Shown here piece by piece: positions 34,110 to 42,978 of a DNA stretch of 43,070 nt. The notes under the pieces are model-generated. The model ran no database searches. It was not told where the DNA came from and was given only the letters and a program-made list of their open reading frames with translations. This DNA comes from Candidatus Gastranaerophilales bacterium (lineage in GTDB: Bacteria > Cyanobacteriota > Vampirovibrionia > Gastranaerophilales > Gastranaerophilaceae). The stretch lies in NCBI GenBank assembly GCA_905235155.1, contig CAJOKJ010000023.1, positions 1 to 43,070 of the forward strand. The letters run 5' to 3'. Position 1 is the stretch's first letter. Each line of letters begins with the position of its first letter. Position numbers and translations under genes: made by a program.

Positions 34110-36056
34110 TTAGGCTTGAATGTTCTGTTTTTTTCTATGTTGTCCTTCTGCTGTTTCAAAGTCAATATTTTGATTTGTATTTTGTGCTATAAGTAAATCA
34201 TCTTGATTAGTAGTGTTTTTATTATGATTTTTTACAATCAATGGTGCTGAAGTCGGTTCGCTATCTTCAGGTTTGAACCAGTTATCATAAACATTTTGAA
34301 CTTTACCGTTAAATTTGTAGAAGTTGCTTTCTGCATCTGCTGCACCACTCAAATATTTACCCAAATTGCTGCCATTTTCTGCATTGCCTGCCATTTGTCT
34401 TGTATGAACCGCATCACCTGCGGCAAGTGCACTTAATGCATTAAATCCTGCATTTGCAAATTCTCCGTTTGAAGCATCTTTTGCTGCTGCAATGCCATAA
34501 GAAACACTATTTGTAATGTCGCTAATATTGTCAAAGCCTGCTGCTCCGGTTCCGTATGAAACGGCAGATAAACCATCAATTGCAATTTGACTTATATCTT
34601 TGCCATCTCTAATATCTTGATATGTTTGAACGCTATCTTTTACAGCATTTGCTATATTTTGTGTATTTGTTAACAAGTTTTTATGAGTTTGTGCAAATTC
34701 CGTGATAGCAGTAAATTTACCATTAAGGTTTTTACCAAGACCTCCCAGTGCAGAAGTTGTACCTGCAACATTAACCGTAAAACCTGCTGCATCTTGAATA
34801 ACTTTATCCCACTTGCCTTGCATTCCGTGAACAACACCGTTAGTTGCTGTTGTTGCAATTTTTAATCCTTTACCGGTTGCTTGTAAACCTTTTGCTGTTG
34901 CATTAATTGCGGTTCCTGCACTATTTAATGATATTCCTGCTGTTGTTACGGTACCGCCTGTTGCTGTTGTTGTTGCTCCACCTGCTGTTGTTGTGCTACC
35001 ACCTGCTACAACAGGTGCACCTGCTCCAAAAAAGGCACATAAAGGAATGCCTAAAGCGGTCAATCCTGCACCTAAACCTGTAAGAACACCACCTGTTGCG
35101 GTAACTGCTCCACCTGTTGCGGTAGTTGTTACTCCTGCTGCCTGTAAACCAACTCCAACTGCGTTAAGAACTGTTCCTGCCACATCTAAAGCATCGCCAA
35201 CGGTAGCAACTTGTTTTGTAAAGTCTAAAACTTGATTTAAATCACTTTTTGCTTGTCCGGCTTCGTTTTGTGCTTGCTCTGCTGTAACTTTTTCGGCTTC
35301 CGCATTTTGTGTTGCTTGTGTGATTTCATTTTGTGTAGTTTCTTGTGCTGAAGCGGCTTGACTTGTTAAGGAATCAATTTTACCTGCATTACTATCAATA
35401 ACTGAAAGTTTTGCATTAACTTTTGACCCGATGTCTTCATCTTCTTGACCTTGAGCTTGACCATTAGCTTTTTGTTCTTCAATTTCTGCTCCGGTTTTCA
35501 ATGAATATGCACTTGAAGTCCCAACACCTGTTCCGTCATTATTTTGATTTTGTAATGCTTCAATTTCTGCGGCAGCATTTTCGCTGGATGAAATCAACGC
35601 TTGTATTTCAGCATTATGTGAATCAAGTTCTGTAATAGTTGATGCAGTACTTTGATTTGCACTTGAAGATGCTTCTTCTACTGTCATTTGTGATTGTTGT
35701 ATTGCTTGTGTTTGTCCGTCTGCATTGGCACCTTGTGCTTCAACACCGGTACGTCTTTGTTCTACTGTATATTCAGTCGGAGCATTACTTTGTTTGCTTT
35801 TTGCTTCATTTTCATCTGAAGATGCATCAGTTTTCTTTGTTTCGGCATTACTTTGAGCATCATCAGCTTTAACAAGTTCATCGTTTGCACTATTTATATT
35901 GTTATTAGCATCATGCATTTTTCTATCTGCTTCATAAATAGAATTTATAATTTCATTTTGTTTTGCATCAGATATGAATAAAGAAGCAAAGCCTTCGGTT
36001 ACCTTGCTTTTTATTTCACTTACATTTAATGCTTGAACATTATTTATGTGAGTCAT
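34110..36056 (-). CDS. Large helical protein with long hydrophobic Gly/Ala/Thr-rich core, translocator-like (648 aa)
   Basis: No signal peptide. Residues 1-280 are polar and helical with Ala/Gln/Glu/Asn-rich coiled-coil-like sequence (NNINSANDELVKADDAQSNA, QEIT... QNAEAEKVTAEQAQ). Residues 282-400 are a weakly hydrophobic Gly/Ala/Thr-rich stretch (VGVGLQAAGVTTTATGGAV, GLGAGLTALGIPLCAFFGAG, SAGTAINATAKGLQATGKG). Residues 400-560 continue mixed helical sequence and the end is polar. Coiled coil, hydrophobic hairpin region and no signal peptide are the layout of type III translocators (IpaB/SipB class), and a type III export operon is immediately next door. No homologue recognised; this is an architectural comparison only. 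Ribosome binding site AGGGAG. Confidence 0.65.
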   Translation of the reverse strand: MTHINNVQALNVSEIKSKVTEGFASLFISDAKQNEIINSIYEADRKMHDANNNINSANDELVKADDAQSNAETKKTDASSDENEAKSKQSNAPTEYTVEQRRTGVEAQGANADGQTQAIQQSQMTVEEASSSANQSTASTITELDSHNAEIQALISSSENAAAEIEALQNQNNDGTGVGTSSAYSLKTGAEIEEQKANGQAQGQEDEDIGSKVNAKLSVIDSNAGKIDSLTSQAASAQETTQNEITQATQNAEAEKVTAEQAQNEAGQAKSDLNQVLDFTKQVATVGDALDVAGTVLNAVGVGLQAAGVTTTATGGAVTATGGVLTGLGAGLTALGIPLCAFFGAGAPVVAGGSTTTAGGATTTATGGTVTTAGISLNSAGTAINATAKGLQATGKGLKIATTATNGVVHGMQGKWDKVIQDAAGFTVNVAGTTSALGGLGKNLNGKFTAITEFAQTHKNLLTNTQNIANAVKDSVQTYQDIRDGKDISQIAIDGLSAVSYGTGAAGFDNISDITNSVSYGIAAAKDASNGEFANAGFNALSALAAGDAVHTRQMAGNAENGSNLGKYLSGAADAESNFYKFNGKVQNVYDNWFKPEDSEPTSAPLIVKNHNKNTTNQDDLLIAQNTNQNIDFETAEGQHRKKQNIQA

Positions 36057-36263
36057 ATCTTCTGCTCCCTGTACAATTATTATTTGTCAGTTACATGTTC
36101 TGTATCGGTTTTGAATTTAAAAAATTTAGTGCTTTATAAAAAAAATGATACAAAAATTTACAAATACATGAAGAAATCTTTTTAAATTAAGTTTATGTAA
36201 ATATTTGTAAAAGCATGCTGTAAAAAGGGCAATAAAAAATCTTGAGGATATATAAATAATTGT
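36057..36263. other. Divergent intergenic region, 207 bp
   Basis: AT-rich spacer between two divergent genes. TATAAA ends seven bases before the ATG at 36264, a likely short-leader or leaderless promoter. No RNA gene or repeat seen. Confidence 0.4.
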
Positions 36264-37472
36264 ATGCTTAGTCCAATTAGTGTGTCTCTGAATAAAGTTC
36301 AAATACCTTCGCTTGTTAAATATCAAACGAATCCGTTATCTTTGCGTGCATTGAATGCAGACACCTTTGAAAAAGCATCATCAGTTGCAAATGTTTCATT
36401 TACATCGGTTGATAATACTACTGTCGGACAGGCTGTTAGAGATTTAGGAGATGTACCTTGCCCATATTGCGGTACAAGAGTAATAAACGGAAAAGAAATA
36501 TCACATTTAAATAAAGATAATTTAGGACAAGCAAGTAAAAATGTAATTAATTTACTGCAACCGTTTGAAGACAGGATGCATCCTGTTGAAAAACAAGTTT
36601 TTGGAATTATTAAGGATTTAAGCAAAAAAGAACCCGAAAAAAACATTCGTGAATTGTTAGATACTGTAAGACCTGAACATCTTGAAAAAGTAAAAAACCA
36701 AGAATTAAAAATTTTAGACAAGCTTAAAACGTACGGTAATAACCATATTAAAAATGAAAAAGAAGTCGAAAATATAAATAATCTTGTTAATGAAGCAAAT
36801 TTAATTATTGAAAAACAAGATGAAAACTATATTTTCCGCAGACGCAGATTTATGGAAAAACTTGATAAGATTACTGTAAATATGGAAGATAAACAAACAG
36901 CGGAAAAGATAAAAGAAATTGCTGAAGAATTACCAAAAGCACAAGAAAATGTAAGTACATTTATCGTTAAATATACGCAAAAAGACCCAAAAACAAAATT
37001 GGAAAAAACACCATATCAAATTGGTATTGCATTAGTTGAACCATCTGTTGGTTCTTTAGAGCATATTGTTCCACGTCATCCTCAAGATAATTCAAAAGGT
37101 GGGGAGAATAAATATTCAAACTTCATTTACGCAAGCCGTGAGTGGAATACAAAAAGAAAAAACATGCCTCTTGACCAATGGGTTATGAAAAATCCTCAAA
37201 TCAAAGACAATATGCAAAAATATATAGATGTTGTCATTGATAAAATTAACAAAGGCGAAGCAATGAAAAGATGCAGAGTGTATCCTATTATTGTTGCAGA
37301 AACTTTGGAAAAAGAATCAAAGGGCTTAATAAAATTAGATACATCAAAATTGAAATTAACTCCTGCTCAAATCAAAGCTGAAAGAGCACGCATTGAACAA
37401 GAAGAAGCACTTAAAGAAACAAAAAAAAGTAATAATAACAAAACAACAAAGAAATTAAATTTAGTTGCTTAA
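36264..37472 (+). CDS. HNH-like protein with long helical insertion, copy A (402 aa)
   Basis: CPYCG at residues 66-70 is the first half of an HNH zinc knuckle. About 170 residues of charged helix follow, then the HNH core SLEHIVPRHPQDNSKGGENKYSNFIYA (Glu266-His267). The second cysteine pair expected after it is lost (SREWNTKRKNMPL), whereas copy B keeps it. Thus A may be structurally altered or inactive. The first 50 residues end in DTFEKASSVANVSFTS, similar to copy B (DTFE[RK]...VSF). The 165-residue insertion between the two zinc halves is not standard for HNH nucleases. Lys-rich C-terminus (KETKKSNNNKTTKKL). Confidence 0.75.
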   Translation: MLSPISVSLNKVQIPSLVKYQTNPLSLRALNADTFEKASSVANVSFTSVDNTTVGQAVRDLGDVPCPYCGTRVINGKEISHLNKDNLGQASKNVINLLQPFEDRMHPVEKQVFGIIKDLSKKEPEKNIRELLDTVRPEHLEKVKNQELKILDKLKTYGNNHIKNEKEVENINNLVNEANLIIEKQDENYIFRRRRFMEKLDKITVNMEDKQTAEKIKEIAEELPKAQENVSTFIVKYTQKDPKTKLEKTPYQIGIALVEPSVGSLEHIVPRHPQDNSKGGENKYSNFIYASREWNTKRKNMPLDQWVMKNPQIKDNMQKYIDVVIDKINKGEAMKRCRVYPIIVAETLEKESKGLIKLDTSKLKLTPAQIKAERARIEQEEALKETKKSNNNKTTKKLNLVA

Positions 37473-37481
37473 AAATAGGAA

Positions 37482-38558
37482 ATGGAAATGATACAACCAA
37501 TTCAACTTTTTTCAACACTTGCACCAAAGAAAGTCCAAGCGAACAAAAATACTCAAGCATTTTATAGTGTGAATTTTGCTACAAAGCCGGACACTTTTGA
37601 AAGAACTGAACCAAAATCGAAAAATATTGCTCCTGCGTATGTTTCTTTTTTAGGTTATGCACATGATGAACCTATAAGAGCATTGGGAAATATTGTTTGT
37701 CCGTGCTGTGGTGTTGAAATGATGACTCAAAAGCAAATGAATGATGTTTCAAAAAGATTAGGCAACACTTCATCTCAAGCAGTAAGTACATTAAAAAATT
37801 ATGAAAAATATATGCATCCGGTTGAAAAAGAGTGTTTTAATATGATGAAGGATTGGGCAAAATCAAAACCTGATGCAAGTTTAAAAGATTTGTTGCAAGA
37901 AAATAAAGAACCACAGCTGATAAAACTTCAAGCAAAACAAAATACAATTTTGGATACTGTTGATGAAATATCAAAAGAGTTATCTGAAAATGAACAGGCA
38001 GAAGTTAAAAAAGTAACCGATATTACAAGAAAAATGGTTTCATCAACTGATAAAGAAATTAAATTTAAAAGAAAAACCTTTTTAAAAGATATGGATGAAT
38101 TACAGTCTAAGATATCAAATGAAGAAGTTTATACAAAAATGCGTAAAGAGGCTGCAAAAATGCCAACATCACAAAATGATGTAAGTGCATTTGTTGTAAA
38201 ATATGCAGAAAGAACGCATCAAGAAATTGGTGAAAGACTTGTAAAATTGTCTGTTGGTACAATAGAGCATATAAAACCACGCTCAGAAGGCGGTAGAAAT
38301 ATGGTTAGCAACTATATGCTGGAATGTGGCGGCTGCAATCACGAACGAAGCAGTATTCCTTTAGGTGATTGGGTAGATTCTCATCCTGAAATGAAAGAAA
38401 ATACTCAAAAATATATTGACGAAGTAATAAAAAGAATAAATGACGGAAAAATGAAAGGTTTTTCTTTCTATCCTGCTGCTGTTGCGAGAACTTTATTTGA
38501 GCAATCTGACGGCAAACTTGATATAAAAGTTGAAGGTGTTAAAGAAGAAGATCAATAG
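37482..38558 (+). CDS. HNH-like protein with long helical insertion, copy B (358 aa)
   Basis: Paralogue of copy A, 9 bases downstream. CPCCG (Cys73, Cys76), then a long helical insertion (about 80-250), then an intact HNH core: TIEHIKPRSEGG (His263), SNYMLECGGCNHERSSIP (Cys282, Cys285, Asn286, His287). All four zinc cysteines and the HNH His/Asn are present, so DNA-cutting activity is plausible. The N-terminal 60 residues are not hydrophobic and carry DTFERT... VSFLGY like copy A. No cognate methylase or immunity gene is adjacent. Confidence 0.8.
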   Translation: MEMIQPIQLFSTLAPKKVQANKNTQAFYSVNFATKPDTFERTEPKSKNIAPAYVSFLGYAHDEPIRALGNIVCPCCGVEMMTQKQMNDVSKRLGNTSSQAVSTLKNYEKYMHPVEKECFNMMKDWAKSKPDASLKDLLQENKEPQLIKLQAKQNTILDTVDEISKELSENEQAEVKKVTDITRKMVSSTDKEIKFKRKTFLKDMDELQSKISNEEVYTKMRKEAAKMPTSQNDVSAFVVKYAERTHQEIGERLVKLSVGTIEHIKPRSEGGRNMVSNYMLECGGCNHERSSIPLGDWVDSHPEMKENTQKYIDEVIKRINDGKMKGFSFYPAAVARTLFEQSDGKLDIKVEGVKEEDQ

Positions 38559-38772
38559 TGGTAGTTATATACCTTTTTGCAGTAAATAGTATTGAATGAC
38601 TTTGTCATACCGTACTAATGAAATGAGTTGCGGTATTTGTCGGTTAAATATATAGATACCGTGTCAAGCACGGTATGACAGAATTTACAGGTAGTAAGCA
38701 GTTAGGCGAAATTCTACTTACTATTTACCATTCTGTTTTGTTTCAACCAACTTATTTTAAATTGTTAAACCT
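38559..38772. repeat. Intergenic inverted repeat, REP-like
   Basis: TGTCATACCGT (38603-38613) and ACGGTATGACA (38670-38680) are an 11-bp perfect inverted pair 56 bases apart. The right arm also forms a tight hairpin TACCGTG-tcaag-CACGGTA (38657-38675). Short GTGAATNGTGA-like tracts near 38715-38790 resemble ones at 5423 and 9551. No ORF. Confidence 0.6.
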
Positions 38773-39896
38773 TTACTCACCATTCCCATTAAATAACGGT
38801 TCCAGTTTTTGGCTTATTATGTCTGTAACTTCTTTGTAATCCTTTGAGACAGGAGTAGGTTTTGATGTTTTGATTATGTCAAGAAATATTTTTGATGATT
38901 TTGGTTTTCCTAATAAAAAATCTTTTGAATTTGCAACATCAATTCGTGCAGGTGTTATTAAGCCGCTTTTTGTTATTTTAGTTATATTTTCTTTATTTGA
39001 TAAATACTGTATAAATTTAATTGCTTCTTTTTTATTTTTGGATGATTTGCTTATAGCCCAGCCTGAAGCATCCATTTGCACAATACTTCCTAATTTTCCG
39101 TTTGGAAAATTGATTACATCCCAGTTAAAATTTGCTGCGGTTCTGTATTTAGGGACTAACCAGCGACCTGAAACTTGCATTGCAAGTTTTTGTTGCAAAA
39201 ACATTTGTGCCATTGTTGTACTTGCACTTTGTGATTTTTTAGGTGCAACATTGTATTTATTCCTTAAATCTGCATAAAATTTTAGTGCTTCTTGTGAATT
39301 TTGGCTGTTAATATGATAAAAATCGCCACCGTTACTCATTAAGTATGGAAGATACAATAGTGGTTCTTCATCAAAACTTATACCAAAAATATTATGTTTT
39401 TTAAATTCTAGTGATATATTCAATAAATCGTCAAAAGTCCAATTCTTATTAGGTTTATACCATACTTATCAAACAGTGTTTTATTGTAAAAAACGACTAA
39501 ATTTGAAGCGTCACGTGGTATAGCCAAAATTTTGTTATCATAACTCAATGCTTGTAATGTTTGAGTATAAAAATCAGACCTGTTTATATAAGGTGTTAAG
39601 TCCTCAAGATAGTTTGCATAAACAGGTAAATATAAATTATTTATAAAAATAACATCAGGTGATAAGTTTGAAGCAATTAACAAATGTATTTTTTGAAAAT
39701 AATTTTGTGGAATATGCATAAAATCAATTTTTAAGTCAGGATTTTCTTTTTCAAAATCAGAAATTATAGGTTTCAGTATTTCTATTTCGGATTTTGAACC
39801 CCAACTTGCAAATTGTATTACGGTTTTACTTTTATTTTTTGTGCAAGCCGTACATAAAACTAAAATTACTAATAAAGAAATTATAAAATGTTTCAT
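38773..39896 (-). pseudogene. ABC transporter solute-binding lipoprotein, frameshifted
   Basis: The N-terminal part (39896-39420) has a signal sequence ending LCTACTKNKSK (lipoprotein-like Cys) and the family-1 solute-binding start (VIQFASWGSKSEIEILKPIISDFEKENP, SPDVIFIN, AIPRDASNLVVFYNKTLFDKYGI). The C-terminal part (39423-38773) carries the rest (GISFDEEPLLYLPYLMSNGGDF, SASTTMAQMFLQQKLAMQVSGRW, DASGWAISKSS). Skipping one base restores DKYGI[K]PNKNWTFDDLLNIS, so a single A is missing near 39455. Probably a dead sugar-binding protein, or an assembly error in an A-run. No permease genes are adjacent. It ends inside the GTGAATNGTGA-type tract. Confidence 0.85.
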
Positions 39897-39899
39897 TTA

Positions 39900-41949
39900 T
39901 TATAAATCCAGTAACTGTCGTATACTTTGAGGTTTTACCTCAACAAGAGTTTTGTAGCTTCCAACTTTTATTATGTATATCATTGTTTCAGGGTCAGGTT
40001 GTTCATTCATGCGAACTTGCATTTTGCCTTTTAATTCTTCATCTTTAAATTTTCTTATTACACTTATTTTAGAGCCTACATAGCCTATTAAAGCATTTAT
40101 TCCGTCAACACTAACTTGAGCAAAGCCTCTATTTGAATCTATAACAAATTTTGATTGTACGGTTAAATGTTCAAACGGATTGATTTCTTTTTGCGGAGTT
40201 GTGTTTTGTTGTTGGTATTCATTATTCTCTACGTATTCTGCGTCATATTCTGATTCATTATACTCTTTGTTATCTTGAAGTTCATCTTCATATTCATATT
40301 CATATTCCGAATCGTTTTCATCATCTTCATATTCACTGTATTCATCATCATCGTCATATTCTTGTTGATATTCTATATTTTCATTATCTTCTTCTTCATC
40401 TTCAAAAATAAAGAAATCTTCATCACTTGTATCAGAGCCTGTATAGTTAAAAAACTCATCCTCTGTATTGTGATATTTGTCATCTGCAAAAGGTGTATTT
40501 TGTGTAGCAGGTTCGTCTTCATCGTCAAATAGTTTGTCTTCATCTTGTTTACTTATGGATTTTAAAGGATTTCTAAAAATAGATTTTTCTATATCTTGAG
40601 CATTTTCATCAAAAATAGACATTTTATCTTCCTCATTGATTTCATTCAAAGGTTTATAAAAATTATTTTGTGCGGAATATGGTTGTGGCTGGCGATAATT
40701 ATTTAATCCGTTTGAATAATTATTTTGTTGAATTGTAGGTTTATTTGTGAAATTATCAGGTACAGATAGAGGTTTTAAGTTAAAACCTTCTTTTCCGTCT
40801 TCTTCAAATGTATCTCTGTTATTGTTATATACATCCATATTTGAATATGACGGATATGCTTGTTCAAAATTTTCACTATTATCGTGTATTAGTCTTCTTG
40901 TAATTGTTGTTGGTTGATTTTCATTATTTTGTAATTTTTTTACCAAATCTCCAATAATTTTAACTAATACAACTAACAAGATTAATTGTAATACAGTCAT
41001 AAAAGAAGATAAAGTTATTCTTACGGACAATAATTTTTTAATTTTTCTTACAATTTTTTGTTTGAATCGTACAATTTTTTTGAAAATTTCTAAATCATTA
41101 TCAGTTAAGTCTTCATCTATTTGACCTGCATCATCAATGGCTTTATTGTTGTTTTTATTAATTTGTTCAGTGTTATTTTGTGTTGTTTGCGTAGCGTTGT
41201 CTTGAGTTGCAAGTTGTTGTTCTTGTTGGACTGTTGATACTTCTTGAGTTGCTGATTGTGTATTTTGTGTTGTTACGGGTTGCGAAACAACAGTCTGTGG
41301 TTGTTGATAAACTCGTTGCGGTTGAGGTGATACCTGACGTAAATTGTTGTATTGTTGTTGTGGCACAGGTATTGAAGGTAATGTATTTGGAATAGGATTA
41401 AAATTTTCTTGTCTGTTTGCTTGTCTTTGTCTTTCATAAGACGGGATAAAATCACTTGTTGTGACAGGTCTTTGTGGATTTAATACACGTTGAGGAACTG
41501 CCATTTGTACTTGTTGTGCAGAAACAAAAGGTTTATTTGTTGAACGTTTTTGACTTACTGCTTTTTTACTTACAAATGCCTGCGGTACAACTTCAATAGG
41601 AGTTTTACTGTCTATTGTAATTTTTGTGTAGCCTTTTCCGGGTAATGATGAATATTGTTGAGTTTTTACTTCCACATTATTTAAATTTTTGAAATCTGAT
41701 ATATCACGTAATTGTGCCGTTCGAGGTTTCAGGTAAAAGAATGACATATTTATTGTTAGGTTTTTTGTTTACAATAATTTTTTCTTTATATGGTTTATCT
41801 GTATAGATGTTTAATTTAATCGAATTGTCTGAGGCCTGGTCTAAATCAACTTTTAAAAGTTCATTATTGTATTCGCCCGCAGCAAATGCTTGGGTTGTAA
41901 AGAATAATATTGAGAAAATTATACTATATCTTAACAAGTGTTTTTGCAC
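39900..41949 (-). pseudogene. AMIN-like exported envelope protein, frameshifted, with very acidic segment
   Basis: A GTG start at 41949 (AGGAG upstream) opens a signal peptide (IIFSILFFTTQAFAA) and an AMIN-like beta segment (LKVDLDQASDNSIKLNIYTDKPY, KYVILLPETSN). The frame then stops at 41704. In the overlapping frame, QLRDISDFKNLNNVEVKTQQYSSLPGKGYTKITIDSKT continues the domain directly, so one extra base (near 41716-41724) separates the halves. The rest (to 39900) is a Gln/Pro/Asn-rich linker, a membrane segment (TVLQLILLVVLVKIIGDLV), an Asp/Glu/Tyr-rich stretch of about 100 residues, and a second beta domain (FVIDSNRGFAQVSVDGINALIGY ... IYIIKVGSYKTLVEVKPQSIRQLLDL). Alternatively two separate overlapping genes. 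AMIN domains target proteins to the periplasm or septum. Confidence 0.7.
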
Positions 41950-42034
41950 AGACTATCTCCTAGTTTAATATTAACATTATAATAATAAAAAATATATGAT
42001 TTTTCAGAAAAATACTGCCTTTAGTGTATCTTTG

Positions 42035-42043
42035 TGTTATTCT
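42035..42043 (+). promoter_or_regulatory. Extended -10 promoter of era, leaderless type
   Basis: TGT-TATTCT (TATTCT at 42038-42043), six bases before the ATG at 42050. No ribosome binding site. Confidence 0.5.
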
Positions 42044-42049
42044 GAATTT

Positions 42050-42946
42050 ATGAAAAGCGGATTTGTAACGATTATAGGAAGACCAAATGTAGGTAAATCA
42101 ACACTTTTGAACCAAATATTAGGACAAAAGATTGTTATAACTACTGATAAGGCTCAAACAACAAGAAAAAGAATAAAAGGTATTTTGACAAACGAAAAAG
42201 GTCAAATTGTTTTTGTTGATACACCCGGAGTTCATAAACCATTGAATAAATTGGGCGAATTTTTGCTTGATGAAGCAAAAATTGCTGTTCCTGACAGTGA
42301 TTTAATTTTATTTTTAGTTGATGGTTCTGAACCTGCGGGAAAAGGCGATAAATGGATTGCCGAAAATATAATTAAAAAGGCAGAACAACCTGTAATAATT
42401 GTTTTAAATAAATTAGATAAAATAAAAAAGCAAGATAAGGTAGAGGCGAATTTGCTAACTTATAAAACCTTATTTGAACAAAATTTTCCTGTTGTAAAAA
42501 TTTCCGCAAAAACAGGCAGAAACAAAGATACATTGCTGGATAACATATATAAAAAACTTCCTGAAGGTGATTTGTTATACCCTGATGACGTATTAACGGA
42601 AGAAACAATGCGTGATGTGGCATCGGAAATTATACGTGAAAAAATATTGTTAAACACAAAAGATGAGATACCGCATTCCATTGCTGTTATGATTGATAAT
42701 TATAAAGAGGAAGATGCTATTGATAAGATTTATGCAACAATTTTTTGTGAACATAAAAGCCAAAAGGGTATATTAATCGGCAAAAACGGTTCTTTGTTAA
42801 AAACTGTTGGAACTCAGGCCCGTATTGAATTGGAAGAAATTACAGAAAAAAAGGTTTATCTGGAATTAAATGTGAAAGTTGAAAAAGATTGGCGAAAAAA
42901 AGATAAATCTCTCAGTAATTTTGGTTATAAAACAATAAATGAATAA
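42050..42946 (+). CDS. era: GTPase Era, 16S rRNA maturation factor
   Basis: GTPase domain with G1 GRPNVGKST, G2 QTTRKRIKGI, G3 VDTPGVHKP, G4 NKLDK, G5 ISAKTG, then the KH domain with KSQKGILIGKNGSLLKTVGTQARIELEEITEKKVYLELNVKVEKDWRK. 298 aa, normal. Era helps process the 3' end of 16S rRNA and assemble the small ribosomal subunit. Start set at 42050, where MKSGFVTIIGRPN begins as in homologues; the 18 upstream in-frame codons overlap the promoter. Confidence 0.96.
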   Translation: MKSGFVTIIGRPNVGKSTLLNQILGQKIVITTDKAQTTRKRIKGILTNEKGQIVFVDTPGVHKPLNKLGEFLLDEAKIAVPDSDLILFLVDGSEPAGKGDKWIAENIIKKAEQPVIIVLNKLDKIKKQDKVEANLLTYKTLFEQNFPVVKISAKTGRNKDTLLDNIYKKLPEGDLLYPDDVLTEETMRDVASEIIREKILLNTKDEIPHSIAVMIDNYKEEDAIDKIYATIFCEHKSQKGILIGKNGSLLKTVGTQARIELEEITEKKVYLELNVKVEKDWRKKDKSLSNFGYKTINE

Positions 42947-42952
42947 TAAAGC

Positions 42953-42978
42953 AAAAAAAAGCCTCCCTTTTGGGAGGT
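42953..42978 (-). terminator. Terminator for a minus-strand gene beyond the right edge
   Basis: Stem CCTCCC (42962-42967) with GGGAGG (42972-42977), loop TTTT. On the minus strand it is followed by eight T, so it ends a transcript coming from the right. It could weakly serve era as well. Confidence 0.7.

Noticed and set aside
34993-35235. Pro/Ala-rich ORF on the plus strand
   Set aside because: Antisense shadow of the Gly/Ala/Thr repeats of the 648-aa gene; no start signals.
40199-40532. Hydrophobic ORFs on the plus strand (Ile/Phe/His-rich)
   Set aside because: They are the antisense of the Asp/Glu/Tyr-rich coding tract; composition alone explains them.
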